A stretch of 64,000 bases of DNA from Anaeromyxobacter oryzisoli (GCF_022690765.1 NZ_JALCZA010000019.1:1-64000), one strand, 5' to 3'; shown: positions 47,689 to 56,166, numbered from the stretch's first letter. The notes: generated by a model from the sequence alone, not told the origin. A program made the numbers and translations.

Positions 47689-49419
47689 ATGAGAGCGATC
47701 GGAGTGATGGTGGCCTCGCTGGCGATGGTCCTGCCGACCGCGTGCGGTCGGCAGGCGCCGGCCGGCGGGAGCGCCGATCCGAACGGCTTCGCGGCGGCGG
47801 ACGGCCCGGCGCGCCAGCCCCTCACGGCGACCGACTCCGCCTGCGGCGGGACCGGCGCGCACGACAAGCACGCCACGACCGGCATCGGGTGCGCCTCCTG
47901 CCATCCGTGCGGCGGCTCCTACGGGTTCGCGGACGCGCCCACGCTGCCGGGCGGGACGAGCGCGGTCGGCGGCGCGGTCGTGCGGAGCAGCGGGACCACG
48001 AGCTGCACCGTGGCGTGCCACTACCCGTTCGGCGCCAGCCCTCAGGCCGTCTCCTGGAGCACGCCGGGGCCGCTGGCGTGCTCGGCGTGCCACTCCAACG
48101 TCGCCTCGGCGAGCCAGACGTACCGCTCCGCGCACACCGTCGCCCAGACCGATCCCACGACGAACCGCGCGGCGTGCCAGAGCTGCCACGAGACCTCGCT
48201 CCACACCTCCGGGCACGTCCGCATCGACGTCGGGAGCGGTCAGGTCGTGGACGCGTCCGTGTCGGACCCGGTCCAGCTCAACGCGACGTGCCAGGGCTGC
48301 CACGGTGGCAGCGGGCGGACCATCTCCGGCGAGACGCCGCCCGTCCTCCCCGGCTGGTCGAGCCCGACGGGCGACTTCCACGGGGCGCGCGGGGGGGCGG
48401 GCTTCGGCGGCACCCTCGCGTCGCCGTACACGGTCGGGCAGGGGCCGCTCGCCTGCACCGAGTGCCACGACGCGCACGCGAGCCAGAACGCGTTCCTGTT
48501 CGCCTCGACGGCGGGCGGCGTCCCCGTGGTGCCGGCGACCATCGACCGGGCCGGCGTCGGGGCGGAGATGCTGTGCGCCAACTGCCACCTCGGCAATCGT
48601 CACGCCGGCTGCATGATCTCGAACTGCCACACGTCGGATCCGGCGCCCGCCGGGAAGCCGTGCTTCTTCTGCCACGGCCACGAGGGCATCGTGAACTTCA
48701 CGCTGCCGACGTGGGACAACCACCCCAACGGCAACGGGAGCTACTGCAGCCACTGCCACAGCCCGGGCTGGTTCCCCGTCGTCGAGTACACGCCGCCCCG
48801 GTTCGTGAGCGGGCCCACCCTCTCCGCCTCCGCCACGGCCGCCACCGTCACCTGGACCACCGACGAGCCCGCCACGTCCTGGGTGGAGCTCGGGACCGCG
48901 AGCGACGCGCTCGGCACGACGGTCGGGGACGGCGCGCTGACCACCACGCACCAGGTGGCGCTCACCGGCCTCTCCCAGCTCACGTCCTACGCCATCCGGG
49001 TGCGGACCTCGGACGCCTTCCGGAACGTCGCGTTCTCGCCGATCACGTCGTTCACGACGTCCTCCGCGAGCGCGCCGCCCGCGCCGGCGCTCACGCCCGA
49101 GCCCGACTTCGCGTACGAGTGGGGAGGCACGCCGCCGCCGGCCTCCTACACCGCGACCTTCCAGTGGAGCGCGGTCGCGGCGCCGGACGGCCACCCGGTC
49201 CAGTACCGGTTCCAGCTCGCGACGACGTCGACGTTCGACGCGCCGCTCGTGGACGTCTGGCTGGACGGGACGACGTACCAGCGGGCGCTCGCGGTCACCC
49301 AGTACCCCGGCGTCACCTACTCCTGGCGCGTCCAGGCCCGGGACGCCGTCGAGACCGCCTCCGTCGGCCCCTGGACGCCGGCCGGCCGCTTCGCGGTGTA
49401 CTGGTACATGCCGTACTAG
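47689..49419 (+). CDS. Probable decahaem c-type cytochrome lipoprotein with FN3 domains
   Basis: 576 residues with a strong GGAGGGGAG ribosome site. The signal peptide ends at a lipobox (VLPTACGRQ). Residues up to about 365 hold eight canonical haem motifs (CASCH, CSACH, CQSCH, CQGCH, CTECH, CANCH, CFFCH, CSHCH) plus CTVACH and CMISNCH, i.e. CX3CH and CX4CH, giving up to ten haems. Two FN3-like beta domains follow (VTWTTDEPATSWVELGTA and TFQWSAVAAPDGHPVQYRFQ), and the chain ends YWYMPY. This layout fits an outer-surface multihaem cytochrome that accepts electrons and binds a partner or mineral through its FN3 end. It stands upstream of the NHL-omcS genes. Confidence 0.88.
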   Translation: MRAIGVMVASLAMVLPTACGRQAPAGGSADPNGFAAADGPARQPLTATDSACGGTGAHDKHATTGIGCASCHPCGGSYGFADAPTLPGGTSAVGGAVVRSSGTTSCTVACHYPFGASPQAVSWSTPGPLACSACHSNVASASQTYRSAHTVAQTDPTTNRAACQSCHETSLHTSGHVRIDVGSGQVVDASVSDPVQLNATCQGCHGGSGRTISGETPPVLPGWSSPTGDFHGARGGAGFGGTLASPYTVGQGPLACTECHDAHASQNAFLFASTAGGVPVVPATIDRAGVGAEMLCANCHLGNRHAGCMISNCHTSDPAPAGKPCFFCHGHEGIVNFTLPTWDNHPNGNGSYCSHCHSPGWFPVVEYTPPRFVSGPTLSASATAATVTWTTDEPATSWVELGTASDALGTTVGDGALTTTHQVALTGLSQLTSYAIRVRTSDAFRNVAFSPITSFTTSSASAPPAPALTPEPDFAYEWGGTPPPASYTATFQWSAVAAPDGHPVQYRFQLATTSTFDAPLVDVWLDGTTYQRALAVTQYPGVTYSWRVQARDAVETASVGPWTPAGRFAVYWYMPY

Positions 49420-49895
49420 CGGTGGCGCCTGCGGGCGCCTGACGTTGGCGTGCAAACGGGCGCCCGCTCGCCGTCGAGGGCGCGCCGTACCGTACCCGTA
49501 CCCGCGTCCCGTGTCCCCTTGCCCGTATCCCCGTCGGATCACGGGGATCGGGCCACGGGCCACGGGAGGCGGCGCACGGGTCACGCAGAGCCGGTCACGG
49601 TGACGGTCACGGTGACGGTCACGGTGACGGTCCGGGGTGACGGTCCGCGGTGACGGTCCGCGGTGACGGTCCGCGGTCGCGGCGCTCCGCGTCCGAGGTC
49701 GCTCGCGCGCCGCGGCGCGGCCGGTCGGAGCGTCCAGACGCCTGCTCGGATCGCGCCTGGCGCTGGGTGCGTCAATACACCCAAGTCCGGGGAGGTCTGG
49801 GGGAACTCCCCCAACTCCTTTGGAGTCAGATCGTTGGCGTACCGACAAAATCTGGCGGCCCCGCTCCGGCCTTTTGCTTGCAAACGATTGCCGGC
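49420..49895. other. Intergenic region with short tandem repeats and hairpins
   Basis: No gene is supported; open frames here read only repeat-derived Val-Thr strings. Features: CCGTACC-type repeats at about 49486-49505, the two tandem arrays listed separately, and near the NHL gene two adjacent hairpins, TGGGGG-AACT-CCCCCA (49798-49813) and ACTCC-TTT-GGAGT (49814-49826). The 120 bp before the NHL start is distinctly less GC-rich than its surroundings and probably carries the promoter. Confidence 0.55.
49592..49674. repeat. Adjoining 12-bp and 13-bp tandem arrays
   Basis: Three exact copies of CGGTCACGGTGA (49592-49627) are followed, after a short joint, by three exact copies of GGTGACGGTCCGC (49636-49674). 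GTCAC-G-GTGAC within the first array is itself a dyad, so the array presents several overlapping inverted repeats. Confidence 0.9.
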
Positions 49896-50882
49896 GTGCG
49901 TCGCTCCCCGCTCCATCGCAGCCCTCGCCTCCTCGCCGCGCTCGCCGCGGTGACCTCGGCGATCGCGGCGGCGCCCGCCGGCGCCGGGGCGGCCGAGCTC
50001 CGCGCCGCGTACCTCTTCAACCTCTCCGACGTGAACGGCGCGATCCCGATGAGCTGGGCCGGGCTCGCGTACGACCGCTCCGCCGGGGAGCTCTACGTCA
50101 CCGACCGCGGCGCGGGCGAGGTGCGGGTCTTCCGCCAGAGCGGGATCGAGGTCCAGTCCTTCGGCGACGACGAGGCGCTCGGGACCGTGACGGACGTCGC
50201 GATCCGCGAGGACGGCGAGCTCTTCGTCCTCGCGCTCAAGAACGGCCGGGCGGTGCTCGAGCGGTGCAGCTACCGGGGCGAGCCCCTCGCGCCGCTCGCC
50301 CTGCGCGGAGTGCCCGCGGCCTTCGCGAAGGGCTTCGCGCCCGAGGCCATCCGGTACTCCGGCGGCAAGCTCTACCTGGCGGACAAGGCCCACCTGAAGG
50401 TGCTCGTCGCCGATACGGACGGCGGCGTGCAGGCGACGTACGACCTGCAGGCCAAGGTCGCGGCGGAGGCGAAGAACCGCGACGACGCCCGGATGACCGG
50501 GTTCGCGGTCGATCCCTCCGGGAACCTCCTCTTCACCGCCGGCCCGATGTTCCGCGCCTTCGTGGTGTCGCCCGCCGGCGAGGTGCGCGGGTTCGGGACG
50601 CGCGGGAGCACGCCGGGCAAGTTCAACGTCGTCGCCGGGATCGCCGCGGACGAGCGCGGCTACCTGTACGTCACGGATCTGCTCCGCGCGGTGGTGATGG
50701 TGTTCGACCCGTCGCTCGAGTTCGTCGGCGAGTTCGGGTACCGCGGCGAGGCGCCGGAGAACCTGATCGCCCCGATCGACGTGTCCGTCGGCAAGGGGCA
50801 GGTGTTCGTCGCGCAGGGCGCGATGCGAGGTGTCTCGGTGTTCCGGGTCGAGATCGCCGGCCCGGACGCCGCGGGGGGATGA
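49896..50882 (+). CDS. Exported NHL-repeat beta-propeller protein
   Basis: 328 residues from a GTG start that opens a signal peptide (SPRLLAALAAVTSAIAAAPA, cleaved near GAGAAE). The mature part is a six-bladed NHL/TolB-like propeller with strand repeats such as GLAYDRSAGELYVTDRGAGE, DVAIREDGELFVLALK, GFAVDPSGNLLFTAG and GIAADERGYLYVTDLLR. No cysteine pairs for haem. It precedes omcS by 170 bp and a second NHL protein lies at the far end of the locus, so propellers bracket the cytochrome genes. Likely a periplasmic or surface scaffold; the exact role is unknown. No strong ribosome site is seen. Confidence 0.82.
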   Translation: MRRSPLHRSPRLLAALAAVTSAIAAAPAGAGAAELRAAYLFNLSDVNGAIPMSWAGLAYDRSAGELYVTDRGAGEVRVFRQSGIEVQSFGDDEALGTVTDVAIREDGELFVLALKNGRAVLERCSYRGEPLAPLALRGVPAAFAKGFAPEAIRYSGGKLYLADKAHLKVLVADTDGGVQATYDLQAKVAAEAKNRDDARMTGFAVDPSGNLLFTAGPMFRAFVVSPAGEVRGFGTRGSTPGKFNVVAGIAADERGYLYVTDLLRAVVMVFDPSLEFVGEFGYRGEAPENLIAPIDVSVGKGQVFVAQGAMRGVSVFRVEIAGPDAAGG

Positions 50883-51052
50883 AGCTCCGGGCGCGGTGAG
50901 CACCGCCGCGTCCGCTGATGTCGTCGTGTCGGGGCAGTCGCCGGACGATGTGTAGCAGCGCAGCAGGCAGGGATGTTTCGCGTAGCAAAGGCAGGGAACC
51001 GAAGCTCCGGGCCGACCAGGGTGGCCGGACCGGCAACGAAGGCGGAGAGACA
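50883..51052 (+). promoter_or_regulatory. omcS leader, possibly a structured RNA
   Basis: 170 bp between the NHL gene and omcS. From about 50990 to 51035 the sequence GGGAACCGAAGCTCCGGGCC ... GTGGCCGGACCGGC resembles the 3' half of c-di-GMP/cGAMP (GEMM-I) riboswitches, which often precede cytochrome genes in Geobacter. The hallmark GGCAAACC and GNRA tetraloop are not found, so this is only a candidate. No -35/-10 pair stands out. GGAGAGACA ahead of the ATG is the ribosome site. Confidence 0.3.
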
Positions 51053-52447
51053 ATGAAGTTCATCAGACTCGCAGTCACGGCCGCGGCCGCGCTGAGCTTC
51101 TCCAGCGCGTACGCGTTCCACGATGGCGGCGTCGCGTACTGCGACGGGTGCCACTCGATGCACAACTCGTCGGGCAACAAGTCCATGTCCGGCGGTCGCA
51201 ACACGACCCTCGCCGGCTGGAACGCCGCGGGCAAGGCGTCGCTGACCCAGTTCCAGGGCAACGCCTACCTGCTGCAGGGGTCGGACGACAGCTCGACGTG
51301 CCTCAACTGCCACGCGGCCAGCGACACGGCGCCGAGCAGCTACCACGTCATGACGTTCCCGGCGCCCACGGGCACGGCCGCTCCGGTCGAGCGGACCCCG
51401 GGCGGCGACTTCTCCTGGGTCACGATGACCTTCTCGGCGACGGCGAGCTACGGCGCGCCGGTCACCTCGAAGGGTGAGCGTCACGGCCACAACGTCGTCG
51501 CGCAGGACTACGGCCTCGTCGCCGACACCACCCTGCTCACCGCTCCGGGCGGCAGCTTCCCCGCCGCGAGCCTGAGCTGCGCGAGCTGCCACGATCCGCA
51601 CAGCCGCGCCCGCGTGATCGACGCGAACGGCACGATCGCCAACTCGGCGCTCGGGGCCAAGGTGCTCCCCATCGGCTCCTCCGGCTCGTACGGCGCGGTC
51701 GCGACGCTGGACGAGGCGGTCGGCGTGTACCGCCTCCTCGCCCCGGCCAACTACTCCCAGATGTCCGTGACGAACCCGCTGCCGTTCAACGCCAACCCGC
51801 CGGTCGCCGTCGCCCCGGCCAAGTACAACCAGAGCGAGGCCACGAGCGAGGTCCGCGTCGCCTACGGTGCCGGCATGTCCGAGTGGTGCGCGAACTGCCA
51901 CCGGTCGATCCACAACGCCAACACCAACACGGCCAACACCGCGCTCATCCACCCGGCCGGCAACGGCGCGCTCCTGACCGCGACGGCGAACGACCTCGCC
52001 GGCAACGCCAACGGCACGACGATCGCCGCCATCTACAACGCGTACAAGATGTCCGGTGACCTGACCGGCGTCCAGACCGCCTCCTACACCTCCCTCGTCC
52101 CGTACGAGGAGGGCACCACGACGATCGCGACCCTCGCCTCGCACGCCAGCAACACCGGCGCGTACACGGCGGGCCCGTCGGCCGGCACGGAGAACGTGAT
52201 GTGCCTGTCCTGCCACCGCGCGCACGCGGGCGGCTTCGACAGCCTCTCCCGCTGGAACAACAAGGCCGAGTTCCTCACCCTCGGCGGCGCCTACGCTGGC
52301 ACCGACGCGACGGGCGAGGGCGCCTACGGGCAGTACTCGATGGGCATGACGCAGGCGCAGCAGGCGGCGGCCTACTACGACCGCCCGGCGTCCACCTTCG
52401 CCTACGCCCAGCGGTCGCTCTGCAACAAGTGCCACGCGAAGGACTAG
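51053..52447 (+). CDS. omcS: OmcS-type hexahaem nanowire cytochrome
   Basis: 464 residues. A signal peptide of 21 residues is cleaved at AYA/FHDGG. Six haem motifs: CDGCH, CLNCH, CASCH, CANCH, CLSCH, CNKCH. Many stretches match G. sulfurreducens OmcS as I recall it: TPGGDFSWV, VADTTLLTAPGG, EVRVAYGAGMSEWCANCH, HPAGNGA, MSGDLTGVQ, CLSCHRAHAGGFDS, and the C-terminal LCNKCHAKD. In OmcS filaments His16 of the mature chain ligates a haem of the next subunit; here His16 (CDGCHSMH) is present. OmcS forms extracellular electron-conducting filaments. The mature chain is about 35 residues longer than Geobacter OmcS, in loops. A strong terminator follows, so it is probably made in excess over downstream genes. 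Confidence 0.95.
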   Translation: MKFIRLAVTAAAALSFSSAYAFHDGGVAYCDGCHSMHNSSGNKSMSGGRNTTLAGWNAAGKASLTQFQGNAYLLQGSDDSSTCLNCHAASDTAPSSYHVMTFPAPTGTAAPVERTPGGDFSWVTMTFSATASYGAPVTSKGERHGHNVVAQDYGLVADTTLLTAPGGSFPAASLSCASCHDPHSRARVIDANGTIANSALGAKVLPIGSSGSYGAVATLDEAVGVYRLLAPANYSQMSVTNPLPFNANPPVAVAPAKYNQSEATSEVRVAYGAGMSEWCANCHRSIHNANTNTANTALIHPAGNGALLTATANDLAGNANGTTIAAIYNAYKMSGDLTGVQTASYTSLVPYEEGTTTIATLASHASNTGAYTAGPSAGTENVMCLSCHRAHAGGFDSLSRWNNKAEFLTLGGAYAGTDATGEGAYGQYSMGMTQAQQAAAYYDRPASTFAYAQRSLCNKCHAKD

Positions 52448-52480
52448 TCGGGCACTCGCAGGTGTTGTTCGGATAGTGCA

Positions 52481-52513
52481 GCAGGGGGCCGCACTGCGGC
52501 CCCCTGCTTTTTT
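52481..52513 (+). terminator. Strong intrinsic terminator after omcS
   Basis: A 12-bp perfect stem (GCAGGGGGCCGC / GCGGCCCCCTGC) with an ACT loop is followed by six T. It is the only textbook Rho-independent terminator found in the window. The ribosome site of the next gene begins within a few bases of the T run, so read-through would give reduced expression of the downstream genes. Confidence 0.95.
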
Positions 52514-52525
52514 GTCCGGAGGACC

Positions 52526-53965
52526 ATGGCACCGGTCTCGCTCACCCGCCTCCGCTGGGCCCGCCTCGCCTCGCTCCTCGCCGTCGCGGCGATCGCCGCG
52601 GGCTGCCACCTGCCTGCGGGCGGGCGCGACGGCCTCCCGCGGCTGCGCGAGGAGGGCGAGCTCTGGATCTACCTGGAGCCGCTGCCGCCGGGGGCCGAGC
52701 GGCTCGACGTCGCGCTCGCGTCGGCGGCCGTGGTCAGCGGGGAGGGCAAGGCGATCCCGCTCGAGCTGCGGCTCCCCCGCATCTCGGAGGAGGCGGGCGC
52801 GAGCCAGCGCCTCCTCGCGCACGGGCGCCTGCCCGCGGGCCGCTACCAGGGGTTCCAGGTCGCGATCGGCGGCGCGACGCTCGCCACGGACGAGGGCGCG
52901 TCCCGGCTGCTCGTCCCCAGCGAGCCGACGCTCGTCCCCGCCGCGATCACGGTCCAGCCCGGGCGCGCCGCCGTCCTCTCCGTCGTCCTCCAGTACGGCG
53001 AGGCCGTCCAGAAGGGGTACGCCTTCGCGCCCGCGTTCACCGCCTTCACGCCGGCGCGGCCGGTCCCGCAGCTCGTGGCGCTCTGCTCGAACGCCGGCGG
53101 CGCGAGCGTCACCGCCTTCGACCGCCAGCGGTCGAAGGTCGGCGAGGTGCTCGCGACGGGCGCCGGACCGCGGGGGCTCGTGCTCGACACGGACGGCGCG
53201 CGCCTGTACGTCGCCGCGTCGCTGGAGGACGCCGTGGACGTCGTGGATCTCGGCTCGGGGGCGGCGCTGCCGAGCATCGCCCTCCGGCCGGGCGACCGCC
53301 CGGCGGAGATGGCCCTTGCGCGCGACGGGCGCACGCTCCTCGTGGTGGACGAGGGGGCGAACGCGCTCTCGTTCCTGGACCTGGGATCGCGCTCGGAGCT
53401 CGCGCGCGTGCCGGTCGGGGACGCGCCGCGGGGGCTCCTGCTCGACCGCGCCGGCCAGCGCGCCTACGTGCTCGATCGCGGCTCGAGCGCGATCACGGTG
53501 GTGGACGTCGCGCAGCGGGCGGTGGTGGGGACCGCCGCGACCGAGCCCGAGCCGCTCCAGGCGGCGCTGAGCCGGGACGGCTCGCGCCTGTTCGTGGTCT
53601 CCGCGGGATCGGTCTACCTGACGGTCCTCTCCGTCCCCGACCTCGCGGTCGTCTCGCGGGTGTTCGTCGGGCTCGGCGCCCGGTCCGTCCTCGTGGACAC
53701 CCGCACCGACCTGGTCTACGTCGGCGGGGCGCTGGGCGGCTCCATCGCCGTGCTCGACCCGTTCTCCCTCGTCCGGGTGGACGCGCTGGACGTCGCCGGC
53801 GACGTCGGCTGGCTCGCGATCGCCGACCAGGAGAACACGCTCCTCGCGCTCCTCCCGGAGCGCCGGCAGATCGCGGTCATCGACCTGGCCAGCCGCGAGC
53901 GGCGCGCGACCCTCGACGTGGGCGACCGGCCGTACCAGCTCGTCCTCGCGGGGCAGCGGCGATGA
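52526..53965 (+). CDS. Beta-propeller (YVTN-like) lipoprotein
   Basis: 479 residues with GGAGG directly ahead. Lipobox at IAAGCHLP. Residues about 40-170 form a beta-sandwich similar to DUF4382 (ERLDVALASAAVVSGEGKA, AGRYQGFQVAIGGATL). The rest is a seven-bladed YVTN/NHL-type propeller with units such as GPRGLVLDTDGARLYVAASL, PAEMALARDGRTLLVVDEGA and APRGLLLDRAGQRAYVLDRG. No haem motifs. The stop overlaps the beta-barrel start (ATGA), so the two are translationally coupled and likely assemble together at the outer membrane. Confidence 0.85.
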   Translation: MAPVSLTRLRWARLASLLAVAAIAAGCHLPAGGRDGLPRLREEGELWIYLEPLPPGAERLDVALASAAVVSGEGKAIPLELRLPRISEEAGASQRLLAHGRLPAGRYQGFQVAIGGATLATDEGASRLLVPSEPTLVPAAITVQPGRAAVLSVVLQYGEAVQKGYAFAPAFTAFTPARPVPQLVALCSNAGGASVTAFDRQRSKVGEVLATGAGPRGLVLDTDGARLYVAASLEDAVDVVDLGSGAALPSIALRPGDRPAEMALARDGRTLLVVDEGANALSFLDLGSRSELARVPVGDAPRGLLLDRAGQRAYVLDRGSSAITVVDVAQRAVVGTAATEPEPLQAALSRDGSRLFVVSAGSVYLTVLSVPDLAVVSRVFVGLGARSVLVDTRTDLVYVGGALGGSIAVLDPFSLVRVDALDVAGDVGWLAIADQENTLLALLPERRQIAVIDLASRERRATLDVGDRPYQLVLAGQRR

Positions 53966-56166
53966 GGTCCGCTCCGCTCGCGAGCCGCGTCGTCGGAGCG
54001 GCGGGGGGCGTGGCGGTGGCGCTCGCGCTCCTGGCCGCGGCCGGGGCGCGCGCCGACACGTGGTCGGCGCTGCTCGAGCCGCGCCTCGAGCTCACCCGCG
54101 AGCGGAAGCAGGATCAGGGGAGCCCCGAGCAGACCACGAACAGCACCACGGTCGGTCAGCGCTACGTCCTGACCCTCTCGAAGACGCTCTTCCCGAACCT
54201 CGCGCTGGACGCGGGCGGGACGTTCGACGACTCCCGGATCTGGAAGCGGACGGCCGGCGTCTCGTCGGACCAGGACACCTGGCGGGCCAACGGATACGGG
54301 CACCTGAGCCTCAACCTGGGCGCGCTGAGCGGCTCGGGCGGCTACGACCGCACCGAGGAGTCCAACACCGGCACCGACGTGAGCGCGCCCCGGCTCGTCT
54401 ACGAGAGCTGGAACGCCCGCGCCCTCTGGCGGCCCGCGGATCTCCCCCAGCTCAGCGTGGTGGCCTCGCGGTCCAACACCTTCGACGTGACGCGGCGCAA
54501 CCAGGACATCACGGTGGACGACGTGCTGGTCGGCGCCGAGTACCTGGGAATTCCCAAGCTCCAGCTCCGGTATTCGTTGCGTTACTCGAACCCGCTCGAT
54601 CGGATCAGCGGCACGGACACCACTTCGATCATCCAGTCGGCGCAGGTGTCTTACGGAGACAAGCTGTTCAAGGGTCGGACGAGCGTCTACATGTCGGCGA
54701 ACGTCTCCTCGACCATCTCGAGCACCTCGACCGTGGGCCAGGGCGGGACGGTCTCGACGCAGGTGTTGCCGTTCACGGGCCTCTCCCTCGTCGAGCAGCC
54801 GCAGGACCGGCCCACCTTCGACCATCTCGAGGCGAACCCCACGCTGGTGGATCCATCGCCCAGCGTGAGCGCGAGCGTGAACATCGGGTTCGGCGTGCCG
54901 CTCGGGGACGTCGCCTACCGTGATCTCGGCGCGCAGCTCCAGGACGCGCTCACCAAGGTGAGCATGGTCCACGTCTGGGTGAACAAGCGCCTGCCGAAGG
55001 AGATCGCCGGCGCCTTCACCTGGGAGGCCTACCGCAGCACCGACAACGCGACCTGGACCCCGGTGCCGCTCGCCGGCGCGGTGGTGTTCTCCGACTTCCA
55101 GAACCGGTTCGAGATCCCGATCGCCGTCACCCAGGCGCAGTACCTCAAGGTCGTGGTCCGCCCGCTCGGCCCGGGCGTGACGACGAACCAGGACTACGCC
55201 CAGATCCTCGTCACGAAGCTCCAGCTCTTCCTGGTGCAGCCGGCGTCGGAGGTGCGGGGGCGCACCACCACGAACAACCAGACCCTCGTCGCCACCCAGC
55301 AGACCCGCCTGTTCTCGGTGCCGAACGTCTCGTGGGACTCGTCGGCGTCCGTGAACCACGCCGGCGACCGCGACCGCCCCTCGTACACGGTCGTGAACGG
55401 CCTCTCGCTGGCGCAGCGGCTCGACCAGACGTGGAGCGTCTCCGGCCGGTTCCAGCGGCAGGACGCCGACGCGGGGTCGGGCCACACCGGCGCGTTCCTG
55501 TGGGCCGCGTCCACCTCGGCGCAGCCGATCCCCACCTTGACGCACGCCCTCACCTACAGCGGGCAGTGGTCCTCCACCCCGATCGGCGTGGCGACGAGCA
55601 ACGCCCTGAACCTCTTCAACCGCGCCGAGCTGTACCGCGGCCTCAGCCTGCTCGCGAGCGGCGGGGTGAACGCGGGGACGAGCGATCTCGGCATCGACAC
55701 GCGGGCGGTCTCGGCGACGGCGGTGGTGTCGGCCACGCCGCACCCGAAGCTCGCCCTCGGCGCGACGTACCTCTACGGCTCCACCTGGACCGCGCCGCTG
55801 CGGCAGCCCTGGACACGGTCCGAGACGGAGCGCGTCGAGGGGAGCGCCTCGGTCACCCCGTTCAGCGCCCTGTACCTGAGCGCGGTGGTGAGCCGGATCC
55901 TGAAGGGCGTCCGCCAGACGACCCTCGCGAACGGCTCCGTCGCCTTCTCGCCGTTCCAGGGCGGCGATCTGCAGCTCCGCGTGTCGTACGGCGAGTCCCT
56001 CGACACCGCCGCGGACGCCGTCGTGAAGACCCTCGTCTCCGGGATCCACTGGGTGCTCCGGCCGGGCGTGCTCGTGGACGTGAGCTACTCGAACATCGAC
56101 AACCGCGCGGCGGCGGCCCGGACCCGCACCGACTCCCTCCTGACCGTGCTCACCCTCACGCTGTGA
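53962..56166 (+). CDS. Large outer-membrane beta-barrel with discoidin-like insert
   Basis: 734 residues with a signal peptide (VAVALALLAAAGARADT). Long alternating strands typical of outer-membrane barrels occur in both halves (LRYSLRYSNPLDRISG, QSAQVSYGDKLFKGRTSVYM; LALGATYLYGSTWTAPL, LYLSAVVSRILKGVRQ), and the protein ends in a strand LLTVLTLTL. In between, about residues 335-430, lies an F5/8 (discoidin)-like domain: WEAYRSTDNATWTPVPLAG, FEIPIAVTQAQYLKVVVRP, YAQILVTKLQLFLV. No haem motif. In the locus it is the only candidate for a conduit across the outer membrane, either for an electron path or for subunit export. Confidence 0.85.
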   Translation: MRSAPLASRVVGAAGGVAVALALLAAAGARADTWSALLEPRLELTRERKQDQGSPEQTTNSTTVGQRYVLTLSKTLFPNLALDAGGTFDDSRIWKRTAGVSSDQDTWRANGYGHLSLNLGALSGSGGYDRTEESNTGTDVSAPRLVYESWNARALWRPADLPQLSVVASRSNTFDVTRRNQDITVDDVLVGAEYLGIPKLQLRYSLRYSNPLDRISGTDTTSIIQSAQVSYGDKLFKGRTSVYMSANVSSTISSTSTVGQGGTVSTQVLPFTGLSLVEQPQDRPTFDHLEANPTLVDPSPSVSASVNIGFGVPLGDVAYRDLGAQLQDALTKVSMVHVWVNKRLPKEIAGAFTWEAYRSTDNATWTPVPLAGAVVFSDFQNRFEIPIAVTQAQYLKVVVRPLGPGVTTNQDYAQILVTKLQLFLVQPASEVRGRTTTNNQTLVATQQTRLFSVPNVSWDSSASVNHAGDRDRPSYTVVNGLSLAQRLDQTWSVSGRFQRQDADAGSGHTGAFLWAASTSAQPIPTLTHALTYSGQWSSTPIGVATSNALNLFNRAELYRGLSLLASGGVNAGTSDLGIDTRAVSATAVVSATPHPKLALGATYLYGSTWTAPLRQPWTRSETERVEGSASVTPFSALYLSAVVSRILKGVRQTTLANGSVAFSPFQGGDLQLRVSYGESLDTAADAVVKTLVSGIHWVLRPGVLVDVSYSNIDNRAAAARTRTDSLLTVLTLTL

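Noticed and set aside
49450-49653. Open frame ending in a Val-Thr repeat
   Set aside because: The string comes from the 12-bp DNA repeat; no ribosome site or signal peptide.
50883-51052. A definite c-di-GMP riboswitch ahead of omcS
   Set aside because: Only the 3' half resembles GEMM-I; GGCAAACC and a GNRA loop are missing. Kept only as a low-confidence candidate.
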